A stretch of DNA of 64,000 bases, taken from positions 1-64,000 of the forward strand of contig CAZGYB010000002.1 of the NCBI GenBank assembly GCA_964530235.1, written 5' to 3'. A program made the translations under genes and the position numbers. Origin of the DNA: UM-FILTER-33-9 sp964530235. GTDB taxonomy: Bacteria; Patescibacteriota; Microgenomatia; UBA1406; GWC2-37-13. This document shows, piece after piece, positions 41,456-51,321 of this stretch. The number at the start of each line of letters is the position of its first letter. Position 1 is the stretch's first letter. The notes under the pieces were generated by a model. It was not told the DNA's origin and made no database searches. It saw only the letters and a program-made list of their open reading frames with translations.

Positions 41456-44400
41456 AGCAATAGAAACAACCCTTGTTCTCACAAAATCTATCCCAGAAGC
41501 TTAGACTTTTTATTTCTTCAGATATTTGAGTAATCGTATGTTCAAGTTCAACAACTTCTTGTCTACTTATTTCAAAAGCTTCTGAGCGAAACGTTCCATT
41601 TTGCGTTGGTTCCACAAACTGAATTATCCCTTGAACTACGGTAACAGGTTGCTTTGTTTCCTTGAACCGTTCGAGAAGCAGTTTATAAAATATCAGCTGC
41701 CTCTTGTAATTTCCAATTTTACTACCTGTTGCTCCCTGAATAAACGATCTACTTTTGGGCGTACCCGTCTTGAAATCATAGACTGCGACCGACCCACGGT
41801 TATCGAGTTGTTTAACCATATCGATTTTTCCGTTCAGAAAAACTCCATTTCCAAATCGAATTCCTTTGACAATTATTTCACCTGAACATGTTTTATTCCA
41901 TCCTTTCATCACCTGTTCATAAAATTTGGATAAAATTGATTTTCCCTTTAATTGAAGCTTTTCGAATTCATCTTTGTTCAAAGGCTGTTTCAACAAACTG
42001 TTCTTATACGTCTGCATAATTCCTTTTAATGTGATTTTATCGCCGGTAAGAGAGGTCAGATAAGCGTCAACTGCACTATGGACCGCAGAACCGAAAATCA
42101 TACTGAGATTTTTTACATCCGGCACCTGAAGCAAGTTTCTAAAAAAATATTTCCAGGGACATTCTAAGTAGTTGTTTAATCCGCTTACTGATAATCCCCG
42201 AAAAAGAAAAAGATCTGGAACAAACGCCCTGTCATGGAGAGATAAGTCTTTCTTACTCCGAACAACCAAAGATGATTGCATAACTCTTTCTGGGTGTTGG
42301 CTGAATTCGCTTTCAAAAACCCGGGTATCGACTTTTTGTTTCAGCGAAGAATCTATTTCCGTAACAAACTGGGACTCTACCTGATCGGCTCCTTCAAGAG
42401 AACGGCAGGAATAACTAATAAGAACTTCTCTTCTTGCACGAGTCAACGCAACGTAAAACAACCGCCTTTCGTCTTCGTTTTCATCATTCCTGGTACGGGT
42501 ATCAAAAACTACTGAAAGATTCTTCCAGGGAATACAAAAAAAGTTTCTTGAGTTTCTTTTGTTTCCCCAATGTCCATCAAATGCATTTACAATATATACA
42601 TAATCAAACTCCATTCCTTTCGCTCTGTGGGCAGTCATTATCCGCACGCTATTTATAAAAATAGAAGAGTATCCTGTGCGTAATCCGATCTGATGAAATG
42701 TGAGCAGGTCGCAGTATTCAATAAACTGAGAAAGGGAATATTCATGGTTTTTTGATAGCGCTTGTTTAATGTGATAAAAAAGAGTTGTCAGCTTTCTTAA
42801 TGCTTCAAGCGCATCAGTTCTTTTTAATATCTGAACCAACAACCCCGAACGGTTTAAAACGTCAACAAAAACAGTGTCAAAACTTTCATTTTCAACTCTG
42901 GTTTTCCAGTTTTTGAGCAAATGAAATAAATTTTTTAGTGAAGAACTGTTTTGTAACCGAATATGCTTCGTACAACGTTCTTCCAAACAGATAGTCCATA
43001 GTGAAAGACCTGTACGGGAAACCTCGAGCAAAAGTTGGTATATATCAAACGGGTCTATATGAAAACAATTTATATGCATTACTTTCATAAGTGGTTGATC
43101 CTCCCCAAACATATGAATACAGCGGAAAATAGCGAGTATTTTTTGAATATCCCAGTCATCGAACACATTGTTATTTGAGTCAGAGCTGCAAAGGATATTA
43201 TGTTTTTGAAATATCTGCATAACCGGCAAAATATCTTTGTTGTTACGAACAAGCACTGCTATTTCTTTTGGGGGAATTCCTTGTTTAAGTTTTTGTTGAA
43301 CCGACTCTGCGACGTAGTAATATTCAGCATAGTAATCATGAAGCTGGGCACACAAAATTGAATTATATTTGCTGGGATTCTGGGCTATTAATTTATCCCG
43401 TCTTAATAGACTTTCTAACGGACTCCGCTGAATAAGACTCTGTGCACCGTCGAGTAATGACTGGGTTGATCGATAGTTTTTTTCTAAGTATATGCAGACT
43501 GCGTCAGGATACTGGTTCTGAAAATATAAAAAGTTTTCGAGCGACGCTCCTTGAAACCGATAAATTGCTTGTTTCTCATCACCAACAACAAATAAATTAG
43601 GATTTTTATAGTATCCACACAACAGGTGAAGTATTTGGTTTTGTGCAGAGTTTGTATCTTGTTGTTCATCAACAAGAAAATACTGGTAAATTTCCTGGAT
43701 TTGAAGGAGTAATTCAGTGTTTCGTGAAAATGCACGCATTACCTCAAGAAGCATGTCGTGAAAATCGTATTTTAACTGTTTCTTAAGTTCGCGCTGATAC
43801 ACTTTATACATTAGAACAAGCTCTTTATTTCGTTGTATTTGATTGAGAAGGGTACGGTATTTCCCTTTCAACTTTCCTTTGAACTTCCCTTTTGTGTGAT
43901 ATAGATCAGTAATCTTACGAAACTCTTGCAATTGCTTGCTCACGCCTTTTTCAAAAGCAGAGGTGCTAACTCCCTCTTTTTTCAACTGACCAATCGTTTC
44001 GAGCGTTGACTTTAAATAGTAGAGCGGGGCATTCATAGGACGAAGATAGGTAAATGAGTTGTCGGTGAGAATTTTTTCTCCCATTTGAATTTGTTCGAGC
44101 TCGTTGATCGGACTTGCATTCAACAGGTGAGGAAAGAACTCCGGGTTTTTTTGAATAACACTGTTGCAAAACTCGTGAAATGTTGTAATTTGTACACGAT
44201 ATCCTGCAGTTCCGATCACTTCAACCAAACGATCTCGCATCTCATATGCTGCAGAATCAGTAAATGTCAATGCAAGAATATTTTCGGGATTCGCCTGTGT
44301 CCGCCGTAATATATTTGCAATACGAAGTATAAGCGTCTGTGTTTTTCCTGTTCCCGGACCTGCAATAACCATCACTGCCCCCTCAACAGTGTCTACCGCT

Positions 44401-44462
44401 AAACGCTGACTCGTATTTAATCTTTTATACAGTTTTTCGAAAAGAGTATTCTGTGATTCCAT
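41421..44462 (-). CDS. UvrD-family helicase fused to a RecB/Cas4-type Fe-S nuclease domain
   Basis: A 1013-residue protein. Residues 1-~640 are an SF1A helicase: AGPGTGKTQ (Walker A), VDEQQDTN (motif II), VVGDEKQAIYRFQGA (III), LEKNYRST (IV), TAHRAKGMEF (V) and YVALTRARRE (VI). The C-terminal ~260 residues form a PDDEXK_1 nuclease: GSAVHSAVDAYL, GKIDMVKQLD and YDFKTGTPKS. Cysteines in ECPWKYF and near the end (CENKGCFYC) fit an Fe-S cluster. This is the AddA/AdnA-like plan for double-strand-break end processing. I start at ATG 44462 rather than TTG 44486. No AddB partner is adjacent. Confidence 0.88.
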   Translation of the reverse strand: MESQNTLFEKLYKRLNTSQRLAVDTVEGAVMVIAGPGTGKTQTLILRIANILRRTQANPENILALTFTDSAAYEMRDRLVEVIGTAGYRVQITTFHEFCNSVIQKNPEFFPHLLNASPINELEQIQMGEKILTDNSFTYLRPMNAPLYYLKSTLETIGQLKKEGVSTSAFEKGVSKQLQEFRKITDLYHTKGKFKGKLKGKYRTLLNQIQRNKELVLMYKVYQRELKKQLKYDFHDMLLEVMRAFSRNTELLLQIQEIYQYFLVDEQQDTNSAQNQILHLLCGYYKNPNLFVVGDEKQAIYRFQGASLENFLYFQNQYPDAVCIYLEKNYRSTQSLLDGAQSLIQRSPLESLLRRDKLIAQNPSKYNSILCAQLHDYYAEYYYVAESVQQKLKQGIPPKEIAVLVRNNKDILPVMQIFQKHNILCSSDSNNNVFDDWDIQKILAIFRCIHMFGEDQPLMKVMHINCFHIDPFDIYQLLLEVSRTGLSLWTICLEERCTKHIRLQNSSSLKNLFHLLKNWKTRVENESFDTVFVDVLNRSGLLVQILKRTDALEALRKLTTLFYHIKQALSKNHEYSLSQFIEYCDLLTFHQIGLRTGYSSIFINSVRIMTAHRAKGMEFDYVYIVNAFDGHWGNKRNSRNFFCIPWKNLSVVFDTRTRNDENEDERRLFYVALTRARREVLISYSCRSLEGADQVESQFVTEIDSSLKQKVDTRVFESEFSQHPERVMQSSLVVRSKKDLSLHDRAFVPDLFLFRGLSVSGLNNYLECPWKYFFRNLLQVPDVKNLSMIFGSAVHSAVDAYLTSLTGDKITLKGIMQTYKNSLLKQPLNKDEFEKLQLKGKSILSKFYEQVMKGWNKTCSGEIIVKGIRFGNGVFLNGKIDMVKQLDNRGSVAVYDFKTGTPKSRSFIQGATGSKIGNYKRQLIFYKLLLERFKETKQPVTVVQGIIQFVEPTQNGTFRSEAFEISRQEVVELEHTITQISEEIKSLSFWDRFCENKGCFYCSMRRFLNSDGD

Positions 44463-44498
44463 AATGGACAAATTAATTACCACCAACGCACTATAAGG

Positions 44499-44504
44499 TA
44501 TAAT
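44499..44504 (+). promoter_or_regulatory. -10 element before the GT2 gene
   Basis: TATAAT at 44499-44504, 12 bases before the ATG at 44517, in the 54-bp gap to the divergent helicase-nuclease gene. The predicted leader is about 6 nt. No -35 with good match. Confidence 0.4.
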
Positions 44505-44516
44505 ATACTACCGTAC

Positions 44517-45995
44517 ATGTCAACGATTATTTTAAAATCAGCGGTAGTACACCGGTTGTTTGATATAAGCGTCCCCGTTCTTACCTGGATTATCATTACT
44601 ATGCCTGTTTGGATATCACCGTTTCATCCGGCGCTTGTTGCATACTTTATTATTGCTTTTGATCTTTACTTTTTTTATTCAGCGGTCAAAACCGTATATT
44701 ACTCCACACTCTCCTATAAACTTATCCTCGAACACGAAAAGATTGATTACAAAAAAAAACTCATCAGTTTAAAAAAATCCCGGGACATTCAGCACTTTAT
44801 CATTATTCCCAACTTTAAAGAACCGCTTTACAAGCTCGACGAAACTATCAAAGTGATAGCGTCAAGTAATTATCCCTACAAAAATATTTCACTGGTTCTA
44901 GCTTTTGAAAAACGGGAAACCGGTGCGATTCAGAAGGGGCAGTATATTAAGGAAAAATACCGTCATTTTTTTAAACATATCCTCTTCACCTTCCACGAAC
45001 TCATACCCGGGGAAGCTGCGGGAAAAGCAAGTAATCAAACATTCGCAGCAAAACAAGTGTCGGCATTCGTGAAACAATGTGGATGGAACGATAAAAATGT
45101 GCTTATCACTATTTGCGACGCGGACAGTCTGTTCTCAAAACCCTACTTTTCCTACCTCACATACACGTTTATAAAAGACCGGGAACGAGACTATCATTTT
45201 TATTGGGCTCCCGTTCTTCTGTATAATAATTTTTGGAAACTCCCGTTTTTTGTCAGAATACAAGCAACCCTATCTTCAATTATTCGCATGGCATCTCTTT
45301 CCCAAACCAAAAAACTTATTCAAATATCAACTTACTCAACCAATTTGCACTTACTTGCTTCTGTGAACTACTGGGATGTTGATATTATTCCTGAAGACTG
45401 GCATATTTACTTTCAGGCATTTTTTGCTTTTGGAGAAAAAGTCAAAACAATTCCACTTTACACAATTGTTAGTGGCGATGCTGTCCATGCAGGATCAGTG
45501 GTAAAAACGTTCATGAATCGGTACGAACAAGAGCGAAGATGGGCGTGGGGAGTTACTGATATTGGATATTGTTTAAAGAATCTGTTTACCACTCCCCATA
45601 TTCCATTCCTTCCGAAACTAAAAAAAACAGTGAATCTTATTGAGAGCCATCTGCTTTGGCCAACCTCTTTTTTTATTCTCACTCTCAGTGCATCAATCCC
45701 TCCGTTGGTAAATCCGAGTTTTAAAAGAACAGTGCTCGGTTTTTTACTCCCTCAACTATCCGCTCTCATCCTGACCTTTTCTACATCAATGATTATTGTA
45801 TATATATATCTTGACATTAAATTACGTCAGAAAATCAAAGTACACACTCGCCTCATTAATCTACCTTTCATTGTAATCCAATGGTATTTTCTTCCGATTA
45901 TTTCATTTTTTCTTTCATCGCTCCCCGCACTCGAATCTCACACAAGAATGATTACAGGGAAAAAAATTGAGTATAAAGTAACAGAAAAAGTGTAA
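44517..45995 (+). CDS. Membrane glycosyltransferase family 2 (processive-type motifs)
   Basis: A 492-residue protein with two N-terminal hydrophobic segments (about 15-60) and several near the C-terminus. The GT-A domain has FIIIPNFKEPLYKLDETI, ICDADS (DxD) and the late motif QERRWAWG (QxxRW), which is typical of processive or polymer-forming GT2 enzymes. It lacks the full set of cellulose/hyaluronan synthase regions, so the product is unknown. It is followed by a GT39-like gene eight bases later. It probably adds sugars at the membrane. Confidence 0.85.
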   Translation: MSTIILKSAVVHRLFDISVPVLTWIIITMPVWISPFHPALVAYFIIAFDLYFFYSAVKTVYYSTLSYKLILEHEKIDYKKKLISLKKSRDIQHFIIIPNFKEPLYKLDETIKVIASSNYPYKNISLVLAFEKRETGAIQKGQYIKEKYRHFFKHILFTFHELIPGEAAGKASNQTFAAKQVSAFVKQCGWNDKNVLITICDADSLFSKPYFSYLTYTFIKDRERDYHFYWAPVLLYNNFWKLPFFVRIQATLSSIIRMASLSQTKKLIQISTYSTNLHLLASVNYWDVDIIPEDWHIYFQAFFAFGEKVKTIPLYTIVSGDAVHAGSVVKTFMNRYEQERRWAWGVTDIGYCLKNLFTTPHIPFLPKLKKTVNLIESHLLWPTSFFILTLSASIPPLVNPSFKRTVLGFLLPQLSALILTFSTSMIIVYIYLDIKLRQKIKVHTRLINLPFIVIQWYFLPIISFFLSSLPALESHTRMITGKKIEYKVTEKV

Positions 45996-46003
45996 AATAA
46001 TAC

Positions 46004-47323
46004 ATGCTTTCATTTTTGTACTCAAATACTCCGCTCGTTTTTTTTGTTCAAAGTCTATGGAGAGACGAAGCCTTTTCATACCTCCTGGCAAAAAACTCAC
46101 TTCTTGATTTGCTTTTTCTCACTGCAAAGGACTCAAACCCGCCTCTCTATTATATTTTCCTTCATTTCTGGATGAAGTTTGCAGGTCATTCCGAGATTGC
46201 TCTCCGACTTGTTTCGCTTGTCTTTTTCTTAGCAACCGCATATGTTTTTTACCTGTTCTTGACACAAATTTTTTCAAGAGGAACTTTGATTTCAACCCTG
46301 TATATGGTTCTTTTTTTCTCCAATCCCCTTCTTCATTACTATGCATTTGAAACCCGCATGTATAGCATGCTTGGGTTTTTTGCAGTCCTCTCAAGTTACT
46401 TTATGGTGAAAAAAAAATGGGTGGGGTATGGAGTATCCGCTTTTCTTGGTGCATTCACCCATTATTTTATGATATTTCTCATATGCTTGCAGTTATTCTT
46501 TTTGTTGAGAAATACGAAAGACAAAAAAACACTAACAGAAATTATTCGTATCATTCTTGCACTGATAATAAGCTATCTCCCGTGGGTTTTCTTTGTTGCT
46601 TCAATTAATACGTTTGAAATGCGAAACAGTTTCTGGCTCTCTAAATCTACTTGGACTTCTCTGTTAACTTTACCCGCTGTATTATTAACCGGTTTTTCAA
46701 CAGACCAGTGGTTTCAATACCCGCTTCTCACTCCTCTTTCAGTTCTTGTCACGCTTATCATCATACTCGGCTTTTTATCGTCCCGTGTTAAATCGAAACG
46801 AAAAGATAATAACAACATATTCATATTTCTCTCCCTATGGGGACTCGCAATCCCTTATGCATTTCTCCTCATTTCCTTTTTTAATCCTATTTTTGCACCG
46901 CGCTACGTGATTTTTTCAACTATAGGACTCCTTCTTCTTTATGCATACTTGGGTAATCATTTGGAAAGAAAGACTGAATATATATGCTTAGTTTTGCTTT
47001 TATTTTTTTCACTTCATTACAGCAGGTATCAAATTCTGTTCCGGAAAAAAGCAAATATTAAAAAAATTAGTTCTGAAATACGGTCGCTGATGAAACCTGG
47101 TGATGTGGTATATGTTACTCATGAATTTAATTTCCATCCGTTTCAATATTACATAAACGAAGATCAGGTATATATTTACGGTAAAACATATGAAGAACTG
47201 CCGTGGTATATCGGGAAGGTCCTGATTTCACCAAACAGAATTGCATCCCAAATTCCTCACTACCCAAATAAAGCATATATTGTTCAAGAGGATCTTTCCT
47301 ATACCATTCAATCGACCGATTAA
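46004..47323 (+). CDS. GT39/ArnT-like membrane glycosyltransferase using lipid-linked sugar
   Basis: A 439-residue polytopic protein with about ten membrane helices. The first exterior loop has WRDEAFSYLLAKN and AKDSNPPLYYIFLHFW, the Asp/Glu-containing signature of protein-mannosyltransferase/ArnT-type GT-C enzymes. These take sugar from a polyprenyl phosphate outside the membrane. A dolichol-phosphate-mannose-synthase-like gene at 55388-56524 could supply the donor. TAAAAT (45993-45998) lies five bases before the ATG, so a leaderless start is possible. It overlaps glyA by four bases at the 3' end. Confidence 0.83.
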   Translation: MLSFLYSNTPLVFFVQSLWRDEAFSYLLAKNSLLDLLFLTAKDSNPPLYYIFLHFWMKFAGHSEIALRLVSLVFFLATAYVFYLFLTQIFSRGTLISTLYMVLFFSNPLLHYYAFETRMYSMLGFFAVLSSYFMVKKKWVGYGVSAFLGAFTHYFMIFLICLQLFFLLRNTKDKKTLTEIIRIILALIISYLPWVFFVASINTFEMRNSFWLSKSTWTSLLTLPAVLLTGFSTDQWFQYPLLTPLSVLVTLIIILGFLSSRVKSKRKDNNNIFIFLSLWGLAIPYAFLLISFFNPIFAPRYVIFSTIGLLLLYAYLGNHLERKTEYICLVLLLFFSLHYSRYQILFRKKANIKKISSEIRSLMKPGDVVYVTHEFNFHPFQYYINEDQVYIYGKTYEELPWYIGKVLISPNRIASQIPHYPNKAYIVQEDLSYTIQSTD

Positions 47324-48645
47324 GGGATCCTAAATCTCACAGCTAATCGTTTTACCTCCCTGTGCAACTCTTTCAACCGCTTGTTTTTCACAAGCGTTTC
47401 GGCAAATTGTTTAATGTATCCGGAACGTTCTTCTTTGTGGGCAGGTAGTCGATAGGAATTGATTTCTTTCATTACCTGGAGAATAATCGTTCCTATTTGT
47501 TTAACTTCTCTTTCCTTCATTCCCCGCGTCGTTAATGCAGCAGTCCCCATCCGGATCCCTGAGGGATAAAAAGGAGAGGCTAACTCTCCCGGAACTGTAT
47601 TTTTATTAAGAGTTAAACCGACCGCATCTAGAGCTTTTTGTGCGAAAACACCACCTCCGGGGCCTAAATTTGAGGTTAAATCTACCAAAAGAAGGTGATT
47701 CTCACTCCCTCCTCCAACCAATTTTAATCCCCCCTTCATCAATGTTTTGGCTAATTCTTTGGAGTTTTTAACTATTTGAGAAGCGTATTTTTTAAAAGAT
47801 GGCTGCATCGCCTCGTAAAGAGCTACAGCGATTCCTGCGGTCTGGTGATCGTGTGGCCCACCCTGAAGTCCAGGAAATACGGCACGATCAATTTTAACGG
47901 GAAGATCGGGATCCTTACTCACTCCTTTTTGTGTAACCATTATCATTCCACCCCGAGGTCCTCTAAGCGTTTTATGTGTAGTTGTCGTAACAATATGCAC
48001 ATATGGAACCGGAGAAGGATGAACTCCGCCGACAATAAGACCTGCAACATGTGCTATGTCCGCAACGATATAGGCGCCAACAACATCTGCGATTTCAGCG
48101 AACTTTTTGTAATCGAAACGAAGTGGATGAGCCGTCCCTCCGACCCATATAAGTTTTGGCTTATGTTGTTCGGCAAGTTTTCGAATTTCTTTATAATCAA
48201 AAAGGTCCTCTCCCTTCACAATTTGGGTTTTAACCCCATACTGAATACTTTTAAAAAATATGCTCGTTGCAGAAACAGAGTGTCCATGCGTCAAATGACC
48301 TCCGGCGACCAGCGCCTGACCCATAATAACATCACCGGGCGAACAAGTAGCAAGGTAAACTGCAAAATTTGCAGGAGAACCTGAATACGGTTGAACATTG
48401 ACAAAAGGAACCTTAAACAGTTTTTTTGCACGCTCTTGAGCTAACAGTTCAACTGCATCTGCATACTCATTTCCCCCATAATATCTTTTCTTTGGATAAC
48501 CCTCTGAGTATTTGTTTCCGAAGTAAGATGCAAGGGTGTTTCGAACTCCCGACGACGCATAGTTTTCTGAAGGAATCAACTCGATTCCCTCACGCTGTCT
48601 TTTTTCTTCCTTTTTGATAAGATTGCGAGTTTTTTGATCTATCAT
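47320..48645 (-). CDS. glyA: Serine hydroxymethyltransferase
   Basis: It interconverts serine and glycine and charges tetrahydrofolate with a one-carbon unit. The 441-residue chain has IELIPSENYASSGV, YSEGYPKKRYYGGNEYAD, and the PLP-lysine motif VTTTTHKTLRGPRGG (Lys about residue 228). Length and motifs are standard. No other folate genes are adjacent. It is isolated on the minus strand between glycan genes on the plus strand. The 134-bp upstream gap has a TATAAA-like sequence but no clear promoter. Confidence 0.97.
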   Translation of the reverse strand: MIDQKTRNLIKKEEKRQREGIELIPSENYASSGVRNTLASYFGNKYSEGYPKKRYYGGNEYADAVELLAQERAKKLFKVPFVNVQPYSGSPANFAVYLATCSPGDVIMGQALVAGGHLTHGHSVSATSIFFKSIQYGVKTQIVKGEDLFDYKEIRKLAEQHKPKLIWVGGTAHPLRFDYKKFAEIADVVGAYIVADIAHVAGLIVGGVHPSPVPYVHIVTTTTHKTLRGPRGGMIMVTQKGVSKDPDLPVKIDRAVFPGLQGGPHDHQTAGIAVALYEAMQPSFKKYASQIVKNSKELAKTLMKGGLKLVGGGSENHLLLVDLTSNLGPGGGVFAQKALDAVGLTLNKNTVPGELASPFYPSGIRMGTAALTTRGMKEREVKQIGTIILQVMKEINSYRLPAHKEERSGYIKQFAETLVKNKRLKELHREVKRLAVRFRIP

Positions 48646-48765
48646 AAATCGTATTAATTTATAAAGCGAGTTTATCTATTCAAAATAATTATGTCATATG
48701 TATTCGTATGTATCATAAGAAAAGAACCGTGTTTTTTCAAGTGAAAAAAACGCAGATAAAATTGT

Positions 48766-48771
48766 TATAAT
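48766..48771 (+). promoter_or_regulatory. Extended -10 element, near-leaderless start of the glycan operon
   Basis: TTGTTATAAT gives TGn plus TATAAT (48766-48771), eight bases before the ATG at 48780. Predicted +1 is within one or two bases of the start codon. It would drive the small membrane protein, the WecA-type gene and miaB. Confidence 0.5.
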
Positions 48772-48779
48772 AGATTATT

Positions 48780-49085
48780 ATGAAGGCATTTGTAATACTG
48801 TGCAATGTACTAGCTCTTGCTTTCTTCTTTATGAAGCGCAATCTTATCCCGCCCCAAATACCGTTATTTTACTCCAAACAAACCGGGGAAGACCAACTTG
48901 CTGAGTGGTGGATGCTTTTTTTAATTTTGATTCTTATGAATAGCATGACTCTTTTAAATTTTTTTGTTTTCCGTACGTTTTTTTCCCGAAACGAATTTGT
49001 CAAAAAAATGATACTGTTTTTAAACGCTTTTTCAGTGGTTTTATTCACCCTCATTTTCATTAAAATAATTCTCCTTGTAACCTGA
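48780..49085 (+). CDS. Small membrane protein of unknown function
   Basis: A 101-residue protein with three predicted membrane helices (about 3-17, 44-66, 77-98). The loop after the first helix (LIPPQIPLFYSKQTGEDQLA) recalls DUF1648-type proteins, which have IPxHxN/PLxxS loops, but the match is weak. It overlaps the WecA-type gene (TGATG), so the two are co-translated. Its function cannot be given. Confidence 0.6.
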   Translation: MKAFVILCNVLALAFFFMKRNLIPPQIPLFYSKQTGEDQLAEWWMLFLILILMNSMTLLNFFVFRTFFSRNEFVKKMILFLNAFSVVLFTLIFIKIILLVT

Positions 49086-50149
49086 TGGAATTTATAGGAG
49101 CTTTTCTGTTAACGACACTTCTTTCCTTTTTTCTTACTCATCCGACAATTCATCTTGCTAAAAAATTCCGTTTAGTTACCGATAAATCAAAACGCGTTCA
49201 TCCAGCGCATACCCATAAGGGTCTTATTCCCCGCGGAGGAGGATTTCCCATTTTTCTTTCCATCGGAATTGCCTCTCTTCTTTTACTTCCTTTGAACAAG
49301 CTTATGTTCGGCATTCTCTTTGCAAGTATGTTTATTATGCTTGTCGGACTTTTAGATGATTACTATGACATATCTCCATACTGGAGATTTCTCTTCAATC
49401 TCGCTGTTTCCACTCTGGTGATTGGATTTGGACTTGGAATCCCGTTTATTTCAAATCCCTTCGGAGGAGTTATACGTCTTGATCTGTGGAGAATTTCTTT
49501 TTCATTCTGGGGTCAAACTTATTCGATACTTCCCCTAGCAGATATTCTTGCAATTTTATGGCTTTCATGGACAACAAACATGATTAACTGGAGCAAGGGA
49601 GTTGACGGCCAATTACCCGGATTTGTTACAATCGCTGCTTTTTTTCTTGCTTTATTGTCCCAACGATTTATAGCTCATGATATTTCCGCTCATACGGTCA
49701 TGGTATTTGCTCTAATTGTTTCCGGAGCTTACCTTGGTTTCCTCCCTTATAATTTCTACCCCCAGAAAATTATGCCGGGTTACGGGGGTGGAGCACTGGC
49801 TGGTTTTTTACTCGGCGTTCTGTCAATTCTATCCTTCGGAAAGATCGGCACATCATTTCTCATCCTAGCAATACCCATGATTGACGCAGTATACACCATA
49901 ATGAGACGTCTGAAAAACCGCACTTCACCATTCAGGGCAGACTGGGGACACTTTCACCATAAACTTATTGAGATAGGGTGGGGCAAGCGGAGGATTGCAT
50001 ACTTTTATTGGTTTGTTACCGGAATTCTCGGCCTTTCAAGCTTGTTTCTAAAGGGATTCGAAAAACTGATAGCGTTCGGCATGATTGCAATAATTCTCTT
50101 AGTATTCATCCTGATTATTCAACAGATGAAAAAAACAAACCATCCATGA
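49085..50149 (+). CDS. Polyprenyl-phosphate N-acetylhexosamine-1-phosphate transferase (WecA/TagO family)
   Basis: A 354-residue protein with about ten membrane helices. The family motifs are in order: PRGGGFPIF, LLDDYYDI (catalytic Asp pair), NMINWSKGVDGQ, and the cytoplasmic RLKNRTSPFRADWGHFHHKL with the His cluster. It transfers GlcNAc-1-phosphate or a similar sugar to undecaprenyl phosphate, the start of a lipid-linked surface polymer. MraY is less likely because the MraY-specific motifs are absent. Its stop overlaps the miaB-type ATG. Confidence 0.9.
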   Translation: MEFIGAFLLTTLLSFFLTHPTIHLAKKFRLVTDKSKRVHPAHTHKGLIPRGGGFPIFLSIGIASLLLLPLNKLMFGILFASMFIMLVGLLDDYYDISPYWRFLFNLAVSTLVIGFGLGIPFISNPFGGVIRLDLWRISFSFWGQTYSILPLADILAILWLSWTTNMINWSKGVDGQLPGFVTIAAFFLALLSQRFIAHDISAHTVMVFALIVSGAYLGFLPYNFYPQKIMPGYGGGALAGFLLGVLSILSFGKIGTSFLILAIPMIDAVYTIMRRLKNRTSPFRADWGHFHHKLIEIGWGKRRIAYFYWFVTGILGLSSLFLKGFEKLIAFGMIAIILLVFILIIQQMKKTNHP

Positions 50150-51321
50150 ACTACTTTATACAAACATTTGGGTGTCAGCATAACGTAGCAGATTCTGAAA
50201 GGATAAAACAAACCTATCGGCTCCGGAATATAAAGGAGGTTCAGAGGTATCAAGATGCTGACATCGTAATAATCAACACCTGTATGGTAAGAGAATCTGC
50301 AGAAAACCGAATCTATGGACTGTTCCAGAACCTAAAAAAAGTTAAGGAATCAAAACGGAAATACAATTATCCATATACCATTATTGTCACGGGATGTATT
50401 GTCGGAATGGCTATCCGAGATAAAAAACAGAAAATGATGTCAATTCTCAAAAAACGGATGCCTGAAGTGGACGAATTCATGCCGATTGAAGAGGTGGGAT
50501 TTGAAATATCACCACTGAGAAATTCTTCTGATACTGCCCTTATTCCTATTTCCAACGGATGCAACAACTACTGCACATTCTGCGTTGTTCCGTACACGCG
50601 CGGGAAAGAAACCAGCAGACCATATGGGGATATTCTCTCCGAGTGTTTAGAAGCTCAAAAAAAAGGGTTCAAAAAAATTCTCCTCTTGGGACAAAATGTA
50701 AATTCGTACGGCGCAGACCTCAAAACATCGAAATATAACGGTGGAAAAAAACCAATCTTCGTAAAACATCTTGGCCGTTTTCGGATCCCAACTTTGTTTC
50801 CCCATCTTCTCCATGATGTTGCTCAGTTGGGCTTCCAAACAGTAGATTTTATATCATCAAACCCCTGGGACTTTTCTGATGAACTTATTAAAACAATCAA
50901 AAAGAACTCAAATATCACCCGCACTATTCATCTTCCGGTGCAGTCTGGAGACTCTGAGGTTTTAAAACGTATGAACCGTTGGTATACCAGAGAGGAGTAT
51001 ATTGAACTTATAAAAAAAATGAGAAAAACCATACCTAAGGTCCGTATTACCACTGATATTATTGTTGGTTTTTGTGGTGAAACCGATAAAGAATTTCAGA
51101 ATACGGTATCACTCTGCAAACAGGTAGGGTTTGAAAGGGCATTTATTGCTCAGTATTCACCACGACCTCTGACTTATGCTCTTAAAACTCTCAAAGACGA
51201 CGTACCCCACGCAGTAAAAGAAAAACGATGGAAGACTCTTGAATTGTTAATTAACAAACCCTACCTACAACGGCTGATGAAAAAAAGACCTCTCTCAGAT
51301 TCTCCACTTAAAAAAATCTGA
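50146..51321 (+). CDS. miaB: MiaB-type tRNA methylthiotransferase lacking the TRAM domain
   Basis: It is expected to add a methylthio group to modified A37 of tRNAs by radical SAM chemistry. The N-terminal Fe-S cysteines lie in FGCQHNVADSE, NTCMVRESAENR and VTGCIVG. The radical-SAM cluster is GCNNYCTFCVVPYTRGKE (about residues 140-157), followed by LLGQNVNSYG and TTDIIVGFCGET. At 391 residues it ends just after the SAM barrel; the C-terminal TRAM RNA-binding domain is absent. ATG 50146 overlaps the previous stop; an upstream in-frame extension is inside the WecA gene. No miaA in the window. Confidence 0.88.
   Translation: MNYFIQTFGCQHNVADSERIKQTYRLRNIKEVQRYQDADIVIINTCMVRESAENRIYGLFQNLKKVKESKRKYNYPYTIIVTGCIVGMAIRDKKQKMMSILKKRMPEVDEFMPIEEVGFEISPLRNSSDTALIPISNGCNNYCTFCVVPYTRGKETSRPYGDILSECLEAQKKGFKKILLLGQNVNSYGADLKTSKYNGGKKPIFVKHLGRFRIPTLFPHLLHDVAQLGFQTVDFISSNPWDFSDELIKTIKKNSNITRTIHLPVQSGDSEVLKRMNRWYTREEYIELIKKMRKTIPKVRITTDIIVGFCGETDKEFQNTVSLCKQVGFERAFIAQYSPRPLTYALKTLKDDVPHAVKEKRWKTLELLINKPYLQRLMKKRPLSDSPLKKI

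Noticed and set aside
47776..48384. 202-codon open frame on the plus strand
   Set aside because: It is antisense to glyA, whose protein is strongly conserved over the same bases. The composition is that of a shadow frame.
49978..50145. N-terminal extension of the miaB-type gene
   Set aside because: The 56 extra residues lie inside the WecA-type gene; the Fe-S domain begins at ATG 50146, which overlaps the upstream stop.
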